A stretch of DNA of 64,000 bases from Osedax fenrisi (GCA_964019155.1 OZ025240.1:47234380-47298379); one strand, 5' to 3'; counted from the stretch's first letter, positions 1 to 11,122 are shown. Numbers and translations: made by a program. Notes: generated by a model from the letters alone, not told the origin.

Positions 1-534
1 TCTTGGTGGGAGTTGATGATGAAACCAAGAGTTGTTATGGATATGTGATGATTAGGGGGTAAGTAGGTCTGGAGAGAATTATGGTGTCAGTTTTGGTCAT
101 AATAAGTAATAGGGAATTATAGGAGAACCAGTCAGTAAGTTTTGTGAGGATAGAAGTTAAAAATAGACAAATGAATAGAGTTGGAGTCACAGGAAATGGG
201 AAAAGAAGTATAAATGTGTAGATTTTCAGCAAATAGATGGTAGTGGATGTGAGGATATTTATAAAATATGGATTTTATGGGTATAATATAAATAATAAAA
301 AATAAAGGACCAATAACGGAGCCTTGTGGAACGCCATGAGTGCTGATAAAGGGAGTAGAGAAGGATGAGTTAATTTTCACTGAAGAGGTCCTTTAGGAAA
401 AGAAGGATATAAACCTGCTATATACTTGACCATGACCATGCATGCATGCATAATGATTTCATTGAGTCGTAAAGCAAGAATGTCATGGTTTAGAGTGTCA
501 AAGGCACTGGATAGGTCAAGTAACACAAGGGGCA
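1..534 (-). mobile_element. L2/CR1-like LINE, reverse transcriptase part (3' portion of a split copy)
   Basis: Read on the minus strand this encodes the middle of a non-LTR reverse transcriptase. Near 430-530 it reads LVLLDLSSAFDTLNHD, the first catalytic-Asp motif. Near 285-345 it reads GVPQGSVIGPLFF. Around 230 the YADD box has decayed to HLFAENLHIY, so the catalytic aspartates are lost. After a frame change follow a WF..NSLLL..TKT stretch and a GF-like block, the usual order in L2/CR1-group elements. The copy has several frameshifts and runs off the left edge of the window. Its 5' part resumes beyond the R2-like insertion at 2106. It is a dead retrotransposon fragment; the clade is inferred from motif style only. 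Confidence 0.8.
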
Positions 535-1854
535 ATGTGTGATCCTAAGAGTTACCTTAAGACGGCTAACGGTGAGAGTATCAAGTCATTGGAAATTGAT
601 GAAACGTACAAGTACTTGGGTATAAGCATCGGTCTGGAATTGAGAGGTGAAAACGTATACGAGAGGTTGGAACAGGCGTTGGTTAATCTTACAAATGCTC
701 CGCTTAAACCTCAGCAGAGAATTTTCATGCTCCTTAACAATTTATTACCTTCTCTTAATCACCTTCTGGTATTAGGCGTTTCGTATAAACAGACCTGGAT
801 AAAATTGGACTACCTTGTACGGAGATTCGTTAGAAGATGGCTACACTTACCGAAAGACGTTCCGATGGGTTTCTTTTACGCTAGTAACAACAACGGGGGA
901 TTTGGGCTTCAGTGTTTCACTGATACGATTCCGATTCTTCGTGGGAATAGGAGGGCGGGGTTATTGGGTTCTTCGGACCCAGTAACTAAAGCTCTCACTA
1001 CCCTCTCCACTGACCTACGAAAGTCAACCGTTATTGAAAGATCGGGAATTGAATGTACTAGTCTAAAGATGGTGAACGTTGCTTGGGGTAAGGAATTTGT
1101 ATTTAAGTACGATGGCCGTGGTATGAAGGATGCTTCGATTCTCGGATTCGTTAACAGTTGGATGGTGGATGGGACATCTCTGATGCGGGGTAATGCCTAC
1201 ATCGGAGCTCTATCTCTGAAGTTTAATAGCTGCCAAACTAAATCTAGGATGAAAAGGTATTATTCTCTATCCTCAAACAGGTGTGATGCATGTAATATTA
1301 CAGAAACACTAGGACATATATGTCCTAGCAGCTTTGTAGGATATATCCTACAAAGCTGCTCAAGAACACATTATGCGAGACTGCGAAGACACGACTCAAT
1401 TGTGAAATATCTGGAAAAGGAACTCGTTAAGAAGGAATACACTGTGCTGGTCGAACCAAGAATTAAAACGATCGTCGGCCTAAGAAAACCCGATCTAGTT
1501 TTCTGGAAGACAGATTTGGGAGTGGTGTGGGTAGTGGATATTTCGATTGTGGCGAATAATTTCTCTCTGGAAAATCCTCACATCGAGAAGGTAATCTACT
1601 ACTCGAAAGAGTGCATCACGTCTTGGGCTAAAGCCGAAAGCGGTATGAGTAATGTATTAGTCAGCGCATGTATTCTTAATTGGCGAGGTACTTTATCGAC
1701 AACGAGTTACGATGAGCTTTCACCGATAGGATGGTCTAGGCGGGTGTGGATGATTATGAGTGTTCGAGTTCTTGAGAAGGGTAGATGGATTTATGATGAG
1801 TTTCGCAAAAGTACGCGCCGTAGTGCACAATGGCGGCAGCCCGATCCTGATTGA
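535..1854 (+). pseudogene. R2-like polyprotein, C-terminal fragment (RT thumb, zinc knuckle, RLE)
   Basis: The 439-codon open frame starts inside the reverse transcriptase; its ATG is a by-product of truncation, not a native start. YKYLGISIG (about residues 27-35) is the RT motif that follows the catalytic core. A knuckle beginning CDAC and a T-H-A-R-RRH segment lie near residues 250-287. The PD..D nuclease core follows: KPDLVFWK at about 319-326, then WVVDISI at about 332-338, with a downstream K and Y (EKVIYY). In R2 proteins this nuclease nicks the target and primes cDNA synthesis. The knuckle is disrupted by an in-frame 27-bp insertion (see 1318-1344). No catalytic RT core is present, so the copy cannot move by itself. 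Its open frame suggests recent insertion. Confidence 0.85.
1309..1360. repeat. two overlapping perfect palindromes inside the R2-like ORF
   Basis: Positions 1309-1328 form a perfect 20-bp palindrome and 1327-1360 a perfect 34-bp palindrome; they share two bases. They arise because 1318-1344 is an inverted copy of the sequence on both sides. The segment lies exactly between the His and the last Cys of the zinc knuckle. Confidence 0.93.
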
Positions 1855-2105
1855 GCCCCTACTGATTGATGATATTGATAATGAATCCCCGGAATTGTTT
1901 TTGATTGAAATTGGTACGTAAGGCACTCTTGGGTGAAGACCCGAGTGGGTTAGTTAGTCACCTACACACAATACAAGAAAACCACTTTCTTGATGCGCAT
2001 GTAACAGTGCTTATCGAATGTATCATGTCCCAAAAGGACATGAGGCCTGTGGAAATGGCAACTCCCTTTACGGCTTCATAGCCGTGATCCGGAGGGGCCT
2101 TAATA
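1855..2105 (+). other. 3' UTR of the R2-like element
   Basis: Noncoding sequence after the TGA of the R2-like ORF, more GC-rich than its surroundings. It runs to the point where the LINE reading frame resumes on the other strand. The repeated segments gaagacccgagtggg and catgtcccaaaaggacatg could fold. The exact 3' end is set by the junction to within a few bases of G-run microhomology. Confidence 0.6.
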
Positions 2106-2450
2106 GCAGGGGGATTTGTTGTCAAGGGATAGAAGTAGATCATTAACGATAATATTCAGGGCTGATTCAGTGCTCCGATAGGGTAAGTAAACTCTTTATT
2201 ACTTATCAATAATGTAATTGGTAGTAATGTAATGTATAAGTTGAGCAGATACAATTCGCTCCAATGTTTTAGAGATTGATTAAAGCTGGGAGATGGGTCG
2301 ATAGCTCGACAAGTTCGAGTGGTTAAGGGTATTTTTTAATAATTGGGGTAATATAAGAATGTTTCATAGACTTTGGACGATTGATGTAATAAGGGACGTA
2401 TGACATGGGTTCAATTAATGATGGCGAAAGGATACGAAGTAAAGTAAGAG
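2106..2450 (-). mobile_element. L2/CR1-like LINE, reverse transcriptase part (5' portion of the split copy)
   Basis: The minus strand reads, with frame changes, YITPIIKKYP near 2340-2360, SYRPISQL near 2300, SKTLERIVSAQL near 2250-2285 and RSTESALNIIVNDLLLSLDN near 2115-2175. These are consecutive N-terminal RT blocks of L2/CR1-group elements and join in order to the fragment at 1-534 once the R2-like insert is removed. A stop codon near 2200 shows decay. Upstream of about 2450 no coding similarity is visible. Confidence 0.78.
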
Positions 2451-2764
2451 GAATATATTTACCCTATATTTACTCTATAGGGTTAAGTGGGGAATTAGAT
2501 TTTAGGGATTCCATTAGAGAAAGCCCATGGGACAAGTAGGGAGAGTGAAACATGACCACAGATATACACACATACACACATATATATATATAGTGTTATA
2601 TGTAGGAAAATAGTATGTATTTGCAATAATACATATTTACATATTTTAATTTACAATGTCTTATTTATTTTTCCGTAATTAATTAGGTAATTACTTACTA
2701 ACATATACGCACCAGGTATGTTGTACCTACTAACTCATTAATTAATCAATGTATAGCGTACACA
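2451..2764. other. AT-rich spacer with one orphan MITE-like end
   Basis: No coding signal. At about 2536 the sequence tagggagagtgaaacatga resembles the TAGGGGAAAG/TAGGGGAGAG ends of the MITEs elsewhere in this window, but no matching inverted end was found. A (CA)/(TA) tract lies at 2560-2592. Confidence 0.4.
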
Positions 2765-3764
2765 TAATCGAAAATAGAAATAAAATACATTGTTCTGTAA
2801 TTTGCATCGAAATATTCAAATTCTACTTTAACTTTATTGAATTATTCTTATCTTTGTAACATATAATAGTAATAGTAAACAACTTTTTTTTAACATAAAT
2901 TTATAATTTTATATTGATTTATGTTTCATTTTGTATCTTAATTATTGCATTATCTCTTCTGGTTTTTTTTTAAATGTGTTTTTGTTATAGAAAATTTGGG
3001 TTTTTATATCTATATTTCAAATATATTATAATATAAAATTAATAATTCATTATTATTACAGATAAAGTGGGAAGTATTATTTTATTTTTGTTTTTTCTGT
3101 ATTATATTTTATTATAGAAAATTCGGGTTTTTTATATCTATATTTCAAATATACTATAATATAAAATTAATAATTCATTATTATTACAGATAAAGTGGGA
3201 AGTATTATTTTATTTTTGTTTGTTCGGTATTATATGTTTGTTTTATATATATTTTGTAAATATGTTTCAAATGTATTATATTACTAAACTACAATATTAA
3301 TAATTTTCTATTATTTCAGATTATAGTGATAAATATTATATTGTTTGTTTCGTAATATTATTGGTATGTTTTGTTATTAACTGTTTTTGTATAGGTATAT
3401 TGGTTTATTTTATTTGTAACTTGTCTGTTTGTATATATATATATATATGTTTCAAATTTATTATACAATTAAAATATAAAATTAATAAAGTACTACCTAC
3501 TATTATTACAGATTTTGGTAAGTAATACATTATTTGTTTGTTTCATTCTAGTATTTGTTTTATTCTAGTGTTGGTTTATTTGATTTTTAACATGTTCTGT
3601 TTATAATATATTTAAAATTTAACATTTAAATATTAAACTATATAACTAATAATTTATTACTAAAACAGGGTACACAAATAAGAAGAATTCTATAAAGTTA
3701 AAGTAGAAATTGAATATTTCGATGCCACTTACAAAATAATGTATTTTATTTCTATTTTCGATTA
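2765..3764. mobile_element. MITE-like element with about 73-bp terminal inverted repeats and internal tandem repeats
   Basis: The arms 2765-2837 and 3692-3764 are inverted copies with few mismatches; both carry AATCGAAAATAGAAATAAAA at the outer edge and a TCTACTTTAACTTTA stretch at the inner edge. The interior holds an approximately 127-bp unit (starting 2991 and 3118, nearly identical) followed by more diverged related units to about 3660. Each unit contains a CAGAT(A/T)A box after a pyrimidine-rich run. No protein is encoded. Confidence 0.72.
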
Positions 3765-4410
3765 TTTTTACGCTATCTTTTATTTCTATTTTGATCATTT
3801 TTCGTTTATTTTTACTATATGATTTATTTCTACTTTCGATTGTTTTTCGTTTATTTTTACGGTAACTGTAAAACGTTTTAATTTATTTAATTTTTTAATT
3901 TCGTATTATTCTTTGTTTATTTCTATACATAAATTTTATCTTTATACTTTAGATTATATTTTCGGCTATGTATTTGCTTAAATAAATTATCAATCAATCA
4001 ATAGGTTGTATACCTACATTATTAGTTGTATATTTTAATGTTTAAATGATAAATGCAAAATATATTATAAACAGAATATGTTAAAATCAAATAAATCAAT
4101 ACTAGAATGAAATAAACGAATAATGTAATACTTATCAAAATATGTAATAATAGTGCATTATTAATTTTATATTTTAATCGTATAATAAATTTGAAACATA
4201 TATATAGGACATAACACGTTACAAATAAAATAAACCAATAAACTTATGCATAAACAGAAAAAGTTAATAATAAAACAAATCAATAAATTTATGAAATAAA
4301 CAATATATAATACGTATCACTATTATCTGAAATAATAGTAAATAATTAATTTTGAATTTTAATAATATAATAAATTTGAAAGAAAATAATATATTTCATT
4401 TATTATGTTT
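3240..4410. repeat. large imperfect inverted repeat (hairpin)
   Basis: The segment around 3400-3660 reappears in reverse complement at about 4030-4240: ttataatatatttaaaat on one side, the inverse near 4050, and CTAGAATGAAATAAAC near 4105 matching the inverse near 3545. The inverted part continues with diverged copies to about 4400. The long-range fold probably reflects insertion of two related elements in opposite orientation, overlapping the element at 2765-3764. Confidence 0.55.
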
Positions 4411-4462
4411 GCTATTATAGTATTAACTTGTTATTAATAACTAATAATATTATAGAAATATT

Positions 4463-4463
<1 letters not shown>

Positions 4464-4500
<37 letters not shown>
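4464..4500. repeat. (AT)n microsatellite
   Basis: About 37 bp of uninterrupted AT dinucleotide. The flanks 4411-4463 and 4501-5039 are AT-rich sequence in which I see no gene or recognisable element. Confidence 0.9.
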
Positions 4501-4503
<3 letters not shown>

Positions 4504-5039
4504 TATTTCAATAGTATTCTAGTAAGTAGTTATAAAAATACTTTTAAACAATTATCAAATAATATCAATAGAAGACCCAATTTCATTTTAAAATCATTTA
4601 TGAATAAACATTGTAATGAGCTTTAAATATTCACAAATATAATCCGGTACCATCAAGAAAGTGACCAGTTCCTTAGGTCATTATTGGGGATGAAGTATTG
4701 TCACTAAAACTATATTTAATGAATCCTGTTTGGCATAAATGTGAACTTATATATAGTGGATACATAATTTCGAAGATACTTTCTCGTTCTAGAATAATTG
4801 TATAGAATTCTTTCGGAATTATGTATTAGTGAGTTATAAAACATGATGCCGGTGAATATAAATAAAATCTAGAATGAAGTTGAGCATCTTTTGAGAATTG
4901 TTAATAAGAAATGATATTACAAACCTACGCATGAAATTACTGAGTAATAATGATATAATGGAAAATATCCAAAGAATTTTTTTTAAAACTGGTCTCATCA
5001 CAATGGAAATATAAAGCTGGTAATGATCAATATTATACT

Positions 5040-5404
5040 ATCCCAGCAAACAGTAAGAGCAGCATAATAGCAGCATAACAGCATATGATATAGCCTCAAA
5101 TGTTTACAATGCTATTAATTTGTCAGGATATTATGCTGCTGTTATGCTGCTATTATGCTGTTATTATGCTAATATTATGCTGCTATTAATTTTAAATGTA
5201 TATTATGCTGCTATTATGCTGCTATTATTATAATAGCAACATAATAGCATCATAATAGCAGCATAACAGCAGCATAATATACATTTAAAATTAATAGCAG
5301 CATAATAGACATTTAATAGCAGCATAATAGCACAATGTAAACATTTTAGGCTCTAGCATATGCTGTTATGCTGCTATTATGCTGCTCTTACTGTTTGCTG
5401 GGAT
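5040..5404. mobile_element. foldback element, TATCCC/AGCATAATAGC family, copy 1
   Basis: The ends are inverted repeats: ATCCCAGCAAACAGTAAGAG at 5040 and its complement ending at 5404. The interior is almost entirely the words GCAGCATAATA and TATTATGCTGC, running inward from both ends so that most of the 365 bp can fold on itself. There is no coding capacity. A related, more diverged copy is at 53845-54269. Confidence 0.82.
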
Positions 5405-5596
5405 GCTAATCAATATATTTAAAATGAAATATTAGTTATTAATAAATCATATACTTAAATTTCCTTTTTATATGTTTAAATCATTAACCATTTGCAATCA
5501 GTTGCAATCAGTCATACATATATTCAAATAAAATTGATACCAATTGTTTTTTCTTTATCTGCTAAATGTATACTTCCAGATAATTTAAAATAAACC

Positions 5597-6489
5597 TAGG
5601 GGGAAGTAACCTAATACAGACACTTTAACAATAAATGGTATTAACATTTTATGACTCATTATTTTTAATCAAAAATTAAAATATATTAATATTATATGAT
5701 TATAGATATTATTGTGATTTTAAAATTTTATTTAATCTTTTAATTCCAAAGATAACGAGGTGTCCGTAGTCGGTACCGATGTCCGAATACGGACACCCTA
5801 TAGGGTATTATAACATATATGTTATAATACGGACATCCTATATACGACTAGATAAACTACATATTGTTGATGAATCATTCAGAAAAATTACAATTACATT
5901 ATTTATAATTAATTTTATGAATAATTTATTCTAATTTAATTAGGTAATAATTTATTTATTTTTATTATTTTTTAATTAATAATACAATTTAAGTATCTAA
6001 ATTATAACTAATTTTATTTAACTTGAATAGTTCATACGATGCGCGCTGGTTGGTTATAGGGTGCCCGTATTAAGATATCTAGAGTGTCCGTATTATGGAC
6101 TTATATGACCTCTAAATATATATTTATAACTTAATGAATATTTAATAACAAATATAGAAATTATATATATCATTTTTAGAATGCTTTATATTTTAATAAT
6201 ATAGTGTTATATTTTTGTATACATATATTATATCGATACATTTTTGAATACCTTGAGAAGGTTTTTTGTTGACATTTTTTTTCATAAATTTAAAAACAAT
6301 AAAAACATCAGTTTATTGGATATATCAGCAATATCTTTAATAATTAAAAAATAAAAAATACTTTTTTTAGACTATTTATGTAATTATGAATATTTTATTC
6401 ATTAAACATTTTTTTGTAGGTTATATGGTTTCTGAGATACATAGAGTGTCCGTATTCGGGTACTGTCCATATTCGCTTACTTTTCCCTA
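5597..6489 (+). mobile_element. MITE family A (CGAATACGGACA word), copy 1, intact
   Basis: 893 bp between flanking TA dinucleotides. The left end TAGGGGGAAGTAACCTAATA and the right end, read inward as TAGGGAAAAGTAAGCGAATA, are inverted. The word family (C)GAATACGGACAC recurs in four clusters: left end, 5760-5830, 6058-6105 and 6440-6489. A conserved GGTTTCTGAGATAC lies just inside the right end. No ORF is present. It is a nonautonomous DNA transposon; the superfamily is not certain, and the TA flank would suit Tc1/mariner-like elements. Confidence 0.85.
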
Positions 6490-7011
6490 CCTATTAATTA
6501 TTATATTTTGATATTTTTTCGTATTGAGACTCATCTCATCTAATTCACTTCTGTTAAATTATAATACTTACATATATTTTAAATAATAATAATATAAGTT
6601 AATATATATATGTTCACGAATAACATATATAATCTACAATTTAATCAAAAAAATTAACTATTTTAATAATTGTGATACATATGTTATGTTCCCAGAGTAA
6701 ATTATATAATACATTAATTTTATTTTGATTATTTTTGAATTTTATATATTTATTATTATTTAACTTTTATCGAAATATAAGCATCACGATCGGTACTATA
6801 GATATCGAACTAATCCAATACTATATACTATATAGTATTTAGTATTTAATAAATAACGTTCAAACTATTGAATACTAGTCTTCATCCAATACATTCCTTA
6901 TGTGTTTCAGTCTACAATTGTATAATATTTCAATTAGATTATATTAAATCTCAGAATAAAATAATATTTATTAAATTTCAATAATATGTTCGGTCGTATA
7001 AGAATTCTATA
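6490..7011. other. AT-rich spacer, nothing recognised
   Basis: No exon-like sequence or repeat termini seen, except short palindromic AT stretches near 6815-6835. Confidence 0.5.
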
Positions 7012-7288
7012 GAATACTCCCCCTTCGTGGTATTTCTAGAAACTTTTACCAATATATACTGGGTCCGATTCTTTTTATTTTCTATAGGCCTATTCTTCCC
7101 ATTAATTTAATTTTGTTAAATAACCATATATTAGTTATAACTTCTTTGCTGATGATTTAGAAATTTATACTTTTTCCCACCTGATTCTGATATATACATA
7201 ATTCAACTTTCAATTGCTAACTGTATTAATGATTTTACCTCTTAGTTTTACTGTAATTCTCTTTCATTACATATTACTAAAACTGATA
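7012..7288 (+). mobile_element. L2/CR1-like LINE RT, first part, interrupted by a MITE
   Basis: The plus strand reads a decayed GxPxGS-like block, then LGPILFIFY near 7055-7075 and SFADDLEIYTF near 7145-7175, the RT metal-binding box with ADD intact. Frameshifts separate the blocks. The sequence stops at the MITE inserted at 7289 and continues from 8245. Confidence 0.75.
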
Positions 7289-8244
7289 TAGGGGAGAGTG
7301 GGGTTGTATGAACAGGTGTCTTGCATGAGCCACTGGAGATAACAATTGTTTGCTACAGCAGAAATTTGATTTAACTGAACTAGTATCGTCATCTATAATT
7401 AATACAGTTGCGGAAGTATCATTTAATAAAAAAATAAAAATAGTATAAGTTTAATCACATTTTTAACTAAAGTACGCTCAAAAGTAACAATTCCAGACAA
7501 GGTAATATATGTTATAAATTCTATAATAATTATTTGATTATTTTCATATTATATATATATGATTTTAATATATAATTAGCTTAATATTAATATACAAATA
7601 TATTTAAAATTTTAAATAAAATATTTAAATTTTAACAATTAATAATACAATTTCATATGGGGTTCATATTGAGTGAACCACTAAAAACGGGGTTATATGA
7701 ACATTGTTCAATCAGCCAAATATCATATGTTAATATTTATAATATAATATTATAATATTATAATATTAATATTATTATAATATTATAATATATATTCAAT
7801 GATCCGAATATAAATAAGTAATGATTAAATAGAAATAATATAATTAATTATATATCAATATAATTAATTAAATTAATTTTAATGAGGGTCTATTACTAAT
7901 TCATAATAATTATTTAAATATTATTTCTAGGAATCAAAAATAATAAACTATACTCAACAAACTGATAGAATATGTGATAAAACTATCATGCCAAGAGCAA
8001 TTAAATAAGTAAAACAGGCTATGTTCATTCAACCCCGCCTTTGGGGTTGAATGAACATTTTTATTTTTTTTTATTAATTGTAATTATGAAATCTTATAAG
8101 TATTACTTATATCTAAAAGTAATATATTAGTTAACTAATATCATATATTATGCAATACAATATAAATAATTAAGAAAAATGTATTATTATAACAATGATA
8201 GCACTTTATACAAAAACATGGTCATACAACCCCACCCTCCCCTA
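7289..8244 (+). mobile_element. MITE family D (GGGTTGTATGA word)
   Basis: 956 bp bounded by TA. The left end TAGGGGAGAGTGGGGTTGTA is matched by an inverted right end (TAGGGGAGGGTGGGGTTGTA on the other strand). The word GGGGTT(g/c)(a/t)TATGAAC recurs internally at 7660-7712 and 8028-8060 in both orientations, giving four clusters as in families A-C. It is inserted into the RT gene of a LINE. No ORF of its own. Confidence 0.83.
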
Positions 8245-9087
8245 CCTAATTATACTTTCTAGATCTCTTTCTTCAATTACCCATCCATTCATTATATCAT
8301 TTCATATATCAAACACCATCACTACTCTAGGTTTTACTATTAATAATGGATTAGATTATTCAGTACATAACACTATCCATAATGCTAACTATTTCCTGTA
8401 TAATATAGGCAAGGCTCGTTCTAAGCTAACATTTACTTTAATGAAATCATTATTACATTCATTAGTATTTAGTCGACCTAGATATTGTAATTCGCAATTA
8501 TGTAATTTTCATTAACATTCCGCAAAAATTGATGACAAATTTCGATTCAACACAACGTAGAGCTGTTCGCATATTATTTAAGCTTAAGCGTACTGATATA
8601 ACAATATCGATTCATTCCATAATGGCTATTCTCGGGTGGTTGAAGTTTCGAGATATAAACAATTGTTAGAAAATTAAGTTTCGTCTTCTTTAAATTACTC
8701 ATAAGTCAATATATATGGGAGTTCCAGAATACCTAAAAAAGAGAGTTAGAATTCGAACAACTACTCATCAGAGTCGCAAATGTGAGCTGATGAAACTATC
8801 TGTGCCGTTTGTATTATCTATGTATGCAGATGCTGCTTTCAATGTTGCTGCTACGAAGTAAAGGAACAATATTCCCGATGACTTACGAACATATAATATT
8901 TTATTATTTTCAAATATAGACTATATTCACATATGATATCATTATAATGTCTTCTTTTAACATTTTATTATTATTTGTATATTTATTTATTTATTTATTT
9001 TTTATTATATCAACTTGACGCATATAATCTGTCTATCATTTTCATTGAGTCAATGAACCTTTATATTATTTATTATTATTATATAAA
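8245..9087 (+). mobile_element. L2/CR1-like LINE RT, C-terminal part and tail
   Basis: The frame at 8270-8515 encodes TLGFTINNGLDYSVHNTI, then YFLYNIGKARSKLTFTLMKS and LVFSRPRYCNSQL, the post-catalytic blocks of L2/CR1-group RTs. After a frameshift, STQRRAVRILFKLKRTD, ILGWLKF and VPEYLKKRV follow to about 8760 and a DDLRTYNI end near 8880. The AT-rich 3' UTR runs to about 9087, where an RTE tail begins. Several frame breaks make it a pseudogene. Confidence 0.82.
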
Positions 9088-9330
9088 TACCTTACCTTAC
9101 CAGGTCGAGCATGCTCGGCAGTTTTTGACACGTCGCCTACATCCACCTCGTTCGTTCATCGCAGTTGTTAGCTCATCGTGTGTACATCCGGTATCTTCCA
9201 TCAGTTGATCGATGTATATTATCGGTTGTCGTCCTCGAGATCTTTTACCACGTAGCGGTTGCCAGAGAAGTAAATCGCTTGTAAGTTTTTTACTTCTCCA
9301 GCAATGCCCTGCGAATCTTAGACGTTATTC
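9088..9330 (-). mobile_element. RTE-like retrotransposon, 3' end only
   Basis: The minus strand reads RLRFAGHCWRS, LLWQPLRGKRSRGRQ, YIDQLMEDTG and ELTTAMNERG, the same C-terminal segment as the longer RTE copy at 11854-12746. It ends in a (TAAGG)n tail, seen on the plus strand as ccttaccttacc at 9088. Strong 5' truncation leaves about 80 codons. It abuts the end of the preceding LINE. Confidence 0.85.
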
Positions 9331-9853
9331 GCGTATAGTTTGTTATTTTTTGTAATTATTTTTTTTTGTATAAATAAATGAATCATATTTATACATTATA
9401 ATATATTATAATTATTTAAATTATATATATATATATATATACTGATGAAACATTTATAATCGTGTAAAAAGCCCAGCTTTTGCGAGGTAAAAAACGTACA
9501 AAAAAACACCAAAATTTACTGGTAATAGATAATAATATAATATATACAATAATAAAATCAGATCTGACAATTACCTGGGTGAAGGAAGAAGCAGAGTTTA
9601 TCGAGTCTTTTACATATTTAAGATTACGAGGAGAAAAAAATCATATAGGAATATAATTAAAAACATAACGAAATAGTAGAATAATAAGTAGAGTATAAAA
9701 TTCAAATATTAAAATAAATCATCAACATAAAGCACAAACATCCATAGTATATCAACTTTCCGAATGTGATAACATCAAGTATAAAACCTTTCGGAATATA
9801 CTTTCGCCAATATTACATACACTGGTAACATTTGGAGCCAGAAAATGTATCCA
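9331..9853. other. AT-rich spacer, possible RT remnant at 9556-9850
   Basis: An (AT)n tract lies at 9424-9441. From 9556 the plus strand reads ITWVKEEAEFIESFTYLRLR and, later, LVTFGARKC. These faintly resemble the FxxxFxYLG and LxYGxExW blocks at the C-terminus of RTE/R4-type RTs. Too decayed to assign firmly. Confidence 0.3.
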
Positions 9854-10379
9854 TAGGGGAAAGATGGGTAATGTGACCACTTTTAGATAATGTTGTATAA
9901 CTTTATAAATATTATATCTAATACGATAATTTGTTCAATATAGATAAATCTTATGATAAGCAAGAGGACTGCCGAATCAGTTTTTCATTTTAGCATATCT
10001 AATTTAAATGATTAAGGTGGCCACATTACCCTCCATGGAGGGTAAGGTTGCCACCTAATGCGGGTAATGTGGCCACCTGAAATGTGGAATTAATCCACTT
10101 GATGGCGATACTTTATATCAAGTTTAGCCCAATGATATCACATCAAGTAAAATTTACAAAACACACGCAATTGTGATAAATTAATGCTTTTTATTTTAAC
10201 TTTATAAATTACTATATTCATTAATAGGTTATATACTAGTATACCATTACACTTTATTATTATGTTATTAGTTTGGAAAAAGTAATTTCGGCAGTCAATG
10301 ACTGTATGTCATAACAATATGGCGATATAATACCTAGATAAAATAGTAATTTAGAAATATAACTAATTTATATTATCTG

Positions 10380-10441
<62 letters not shown>

Positions 10442-11122
10442 TTCTTTATAATTATGTTAATAGATGATTAAATATACTAAATTAAATTTAAAAGTTTATA
10501 CTACGATTATAATATGTATGGAAATATATTTGTATGGTTAGGATATAGTATATGTTGATTCTATCAACGTTTTCATATATTTATTATATATGTATTATAT
10601 ATATATAATAACGCACGAAATTTTATAAAAATATAAAAATATTTATTTCTGATCATAAGATTGGCTTAAATCATATGGCTGATCATATGATTGGCTTACA
10701 TCATAGTGAAGTGGCCACATTACCCTCTAAAAGGTGGCCAACTTATCCGCTTCGAGGTATCAAGTTATTTACACTATATAATAATGAATATTACTTACTA
10801 AAATAAATTGCTTACACACTTTGTTTAAATTAAATAGTTCTTTTACACCCAACATTAATTTTCAATTTATATTATATATTAGTGATTTAATAAATGTCTT
10901 ACTAAACTTTTATTTCAATTTTTTAAAAAGTAAATCGATTTTTTTGTATTTTTTACATACTTTTTTTTTATTAATAGATATACACATTATTTTTACTTAT
11001 TTGAACAATGCTTACCAATGCGCATATTTCATGTATATATTTTTTTTGATTGGACTTATAGTTTATGAGATACGCCAAGTGGCCACATTACCCGCATGGC
11101 CACATTACCCATCTTTCCCCTA
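9854..11122 (+). mobile_element. MITE family C (GGTAATGTGGCCAC word)
   Basis: 1269 bp flanked by TA, with ends TAGGGGAAAGATGGGTAATG at 9854 and the inverted equivalent at 11098-11122. The word GGGTAATGTGGCCAC recurs at 10015-10080 (both orientations), 10706-10743 and twice at the right end. It shares with families A and B the GTTTATGAGATACG box inside the right end, an ATAACGCACGAAATTTT stretch (10607) and GATTGG boxes (10660-10695). An (AT)n tract of about 52 bp sits at 10387. The 119-codon frame at 10821-11180 is low-complexity and runs through the element end, so it is not a gene. Confidence 0.85.

Larger units (their letters stand above)
535..2105 (+). mobile_element. R2-like non-LTR retrotransposon, 5'-truncated, inserted in a LINE
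   Basis: This is the 3' portion of a restriction-like-endonuclease (RLE) non-LTR element: the end of the reverse transcriptase, a CCHC knuckle, the endonuclease and about 250 bp of 3' UTR. It lies antisense inside the L2/CR1-like LINE, whose coding sense resumes directly on either side (NIIVNDLLLSLDNKSP to the right, LPLVLLDLSSAFD to the left). Both junctions contain a short G run (acaaggggc on the left, agcaggggga on the right), so the target duplication is about 4-5 bp at most. Truncation inside the reverse transcriptase is typical of incomplete target-primed reverse transcription. Confidence 0.82.

Noticed and set aside
5040..5404. CRISPR-like array of AGCATAATAGC repeats
   Set aside because: Repeats are inverted and contiguous without spacers, in a eukaryotic setting; a foldback element explains them.
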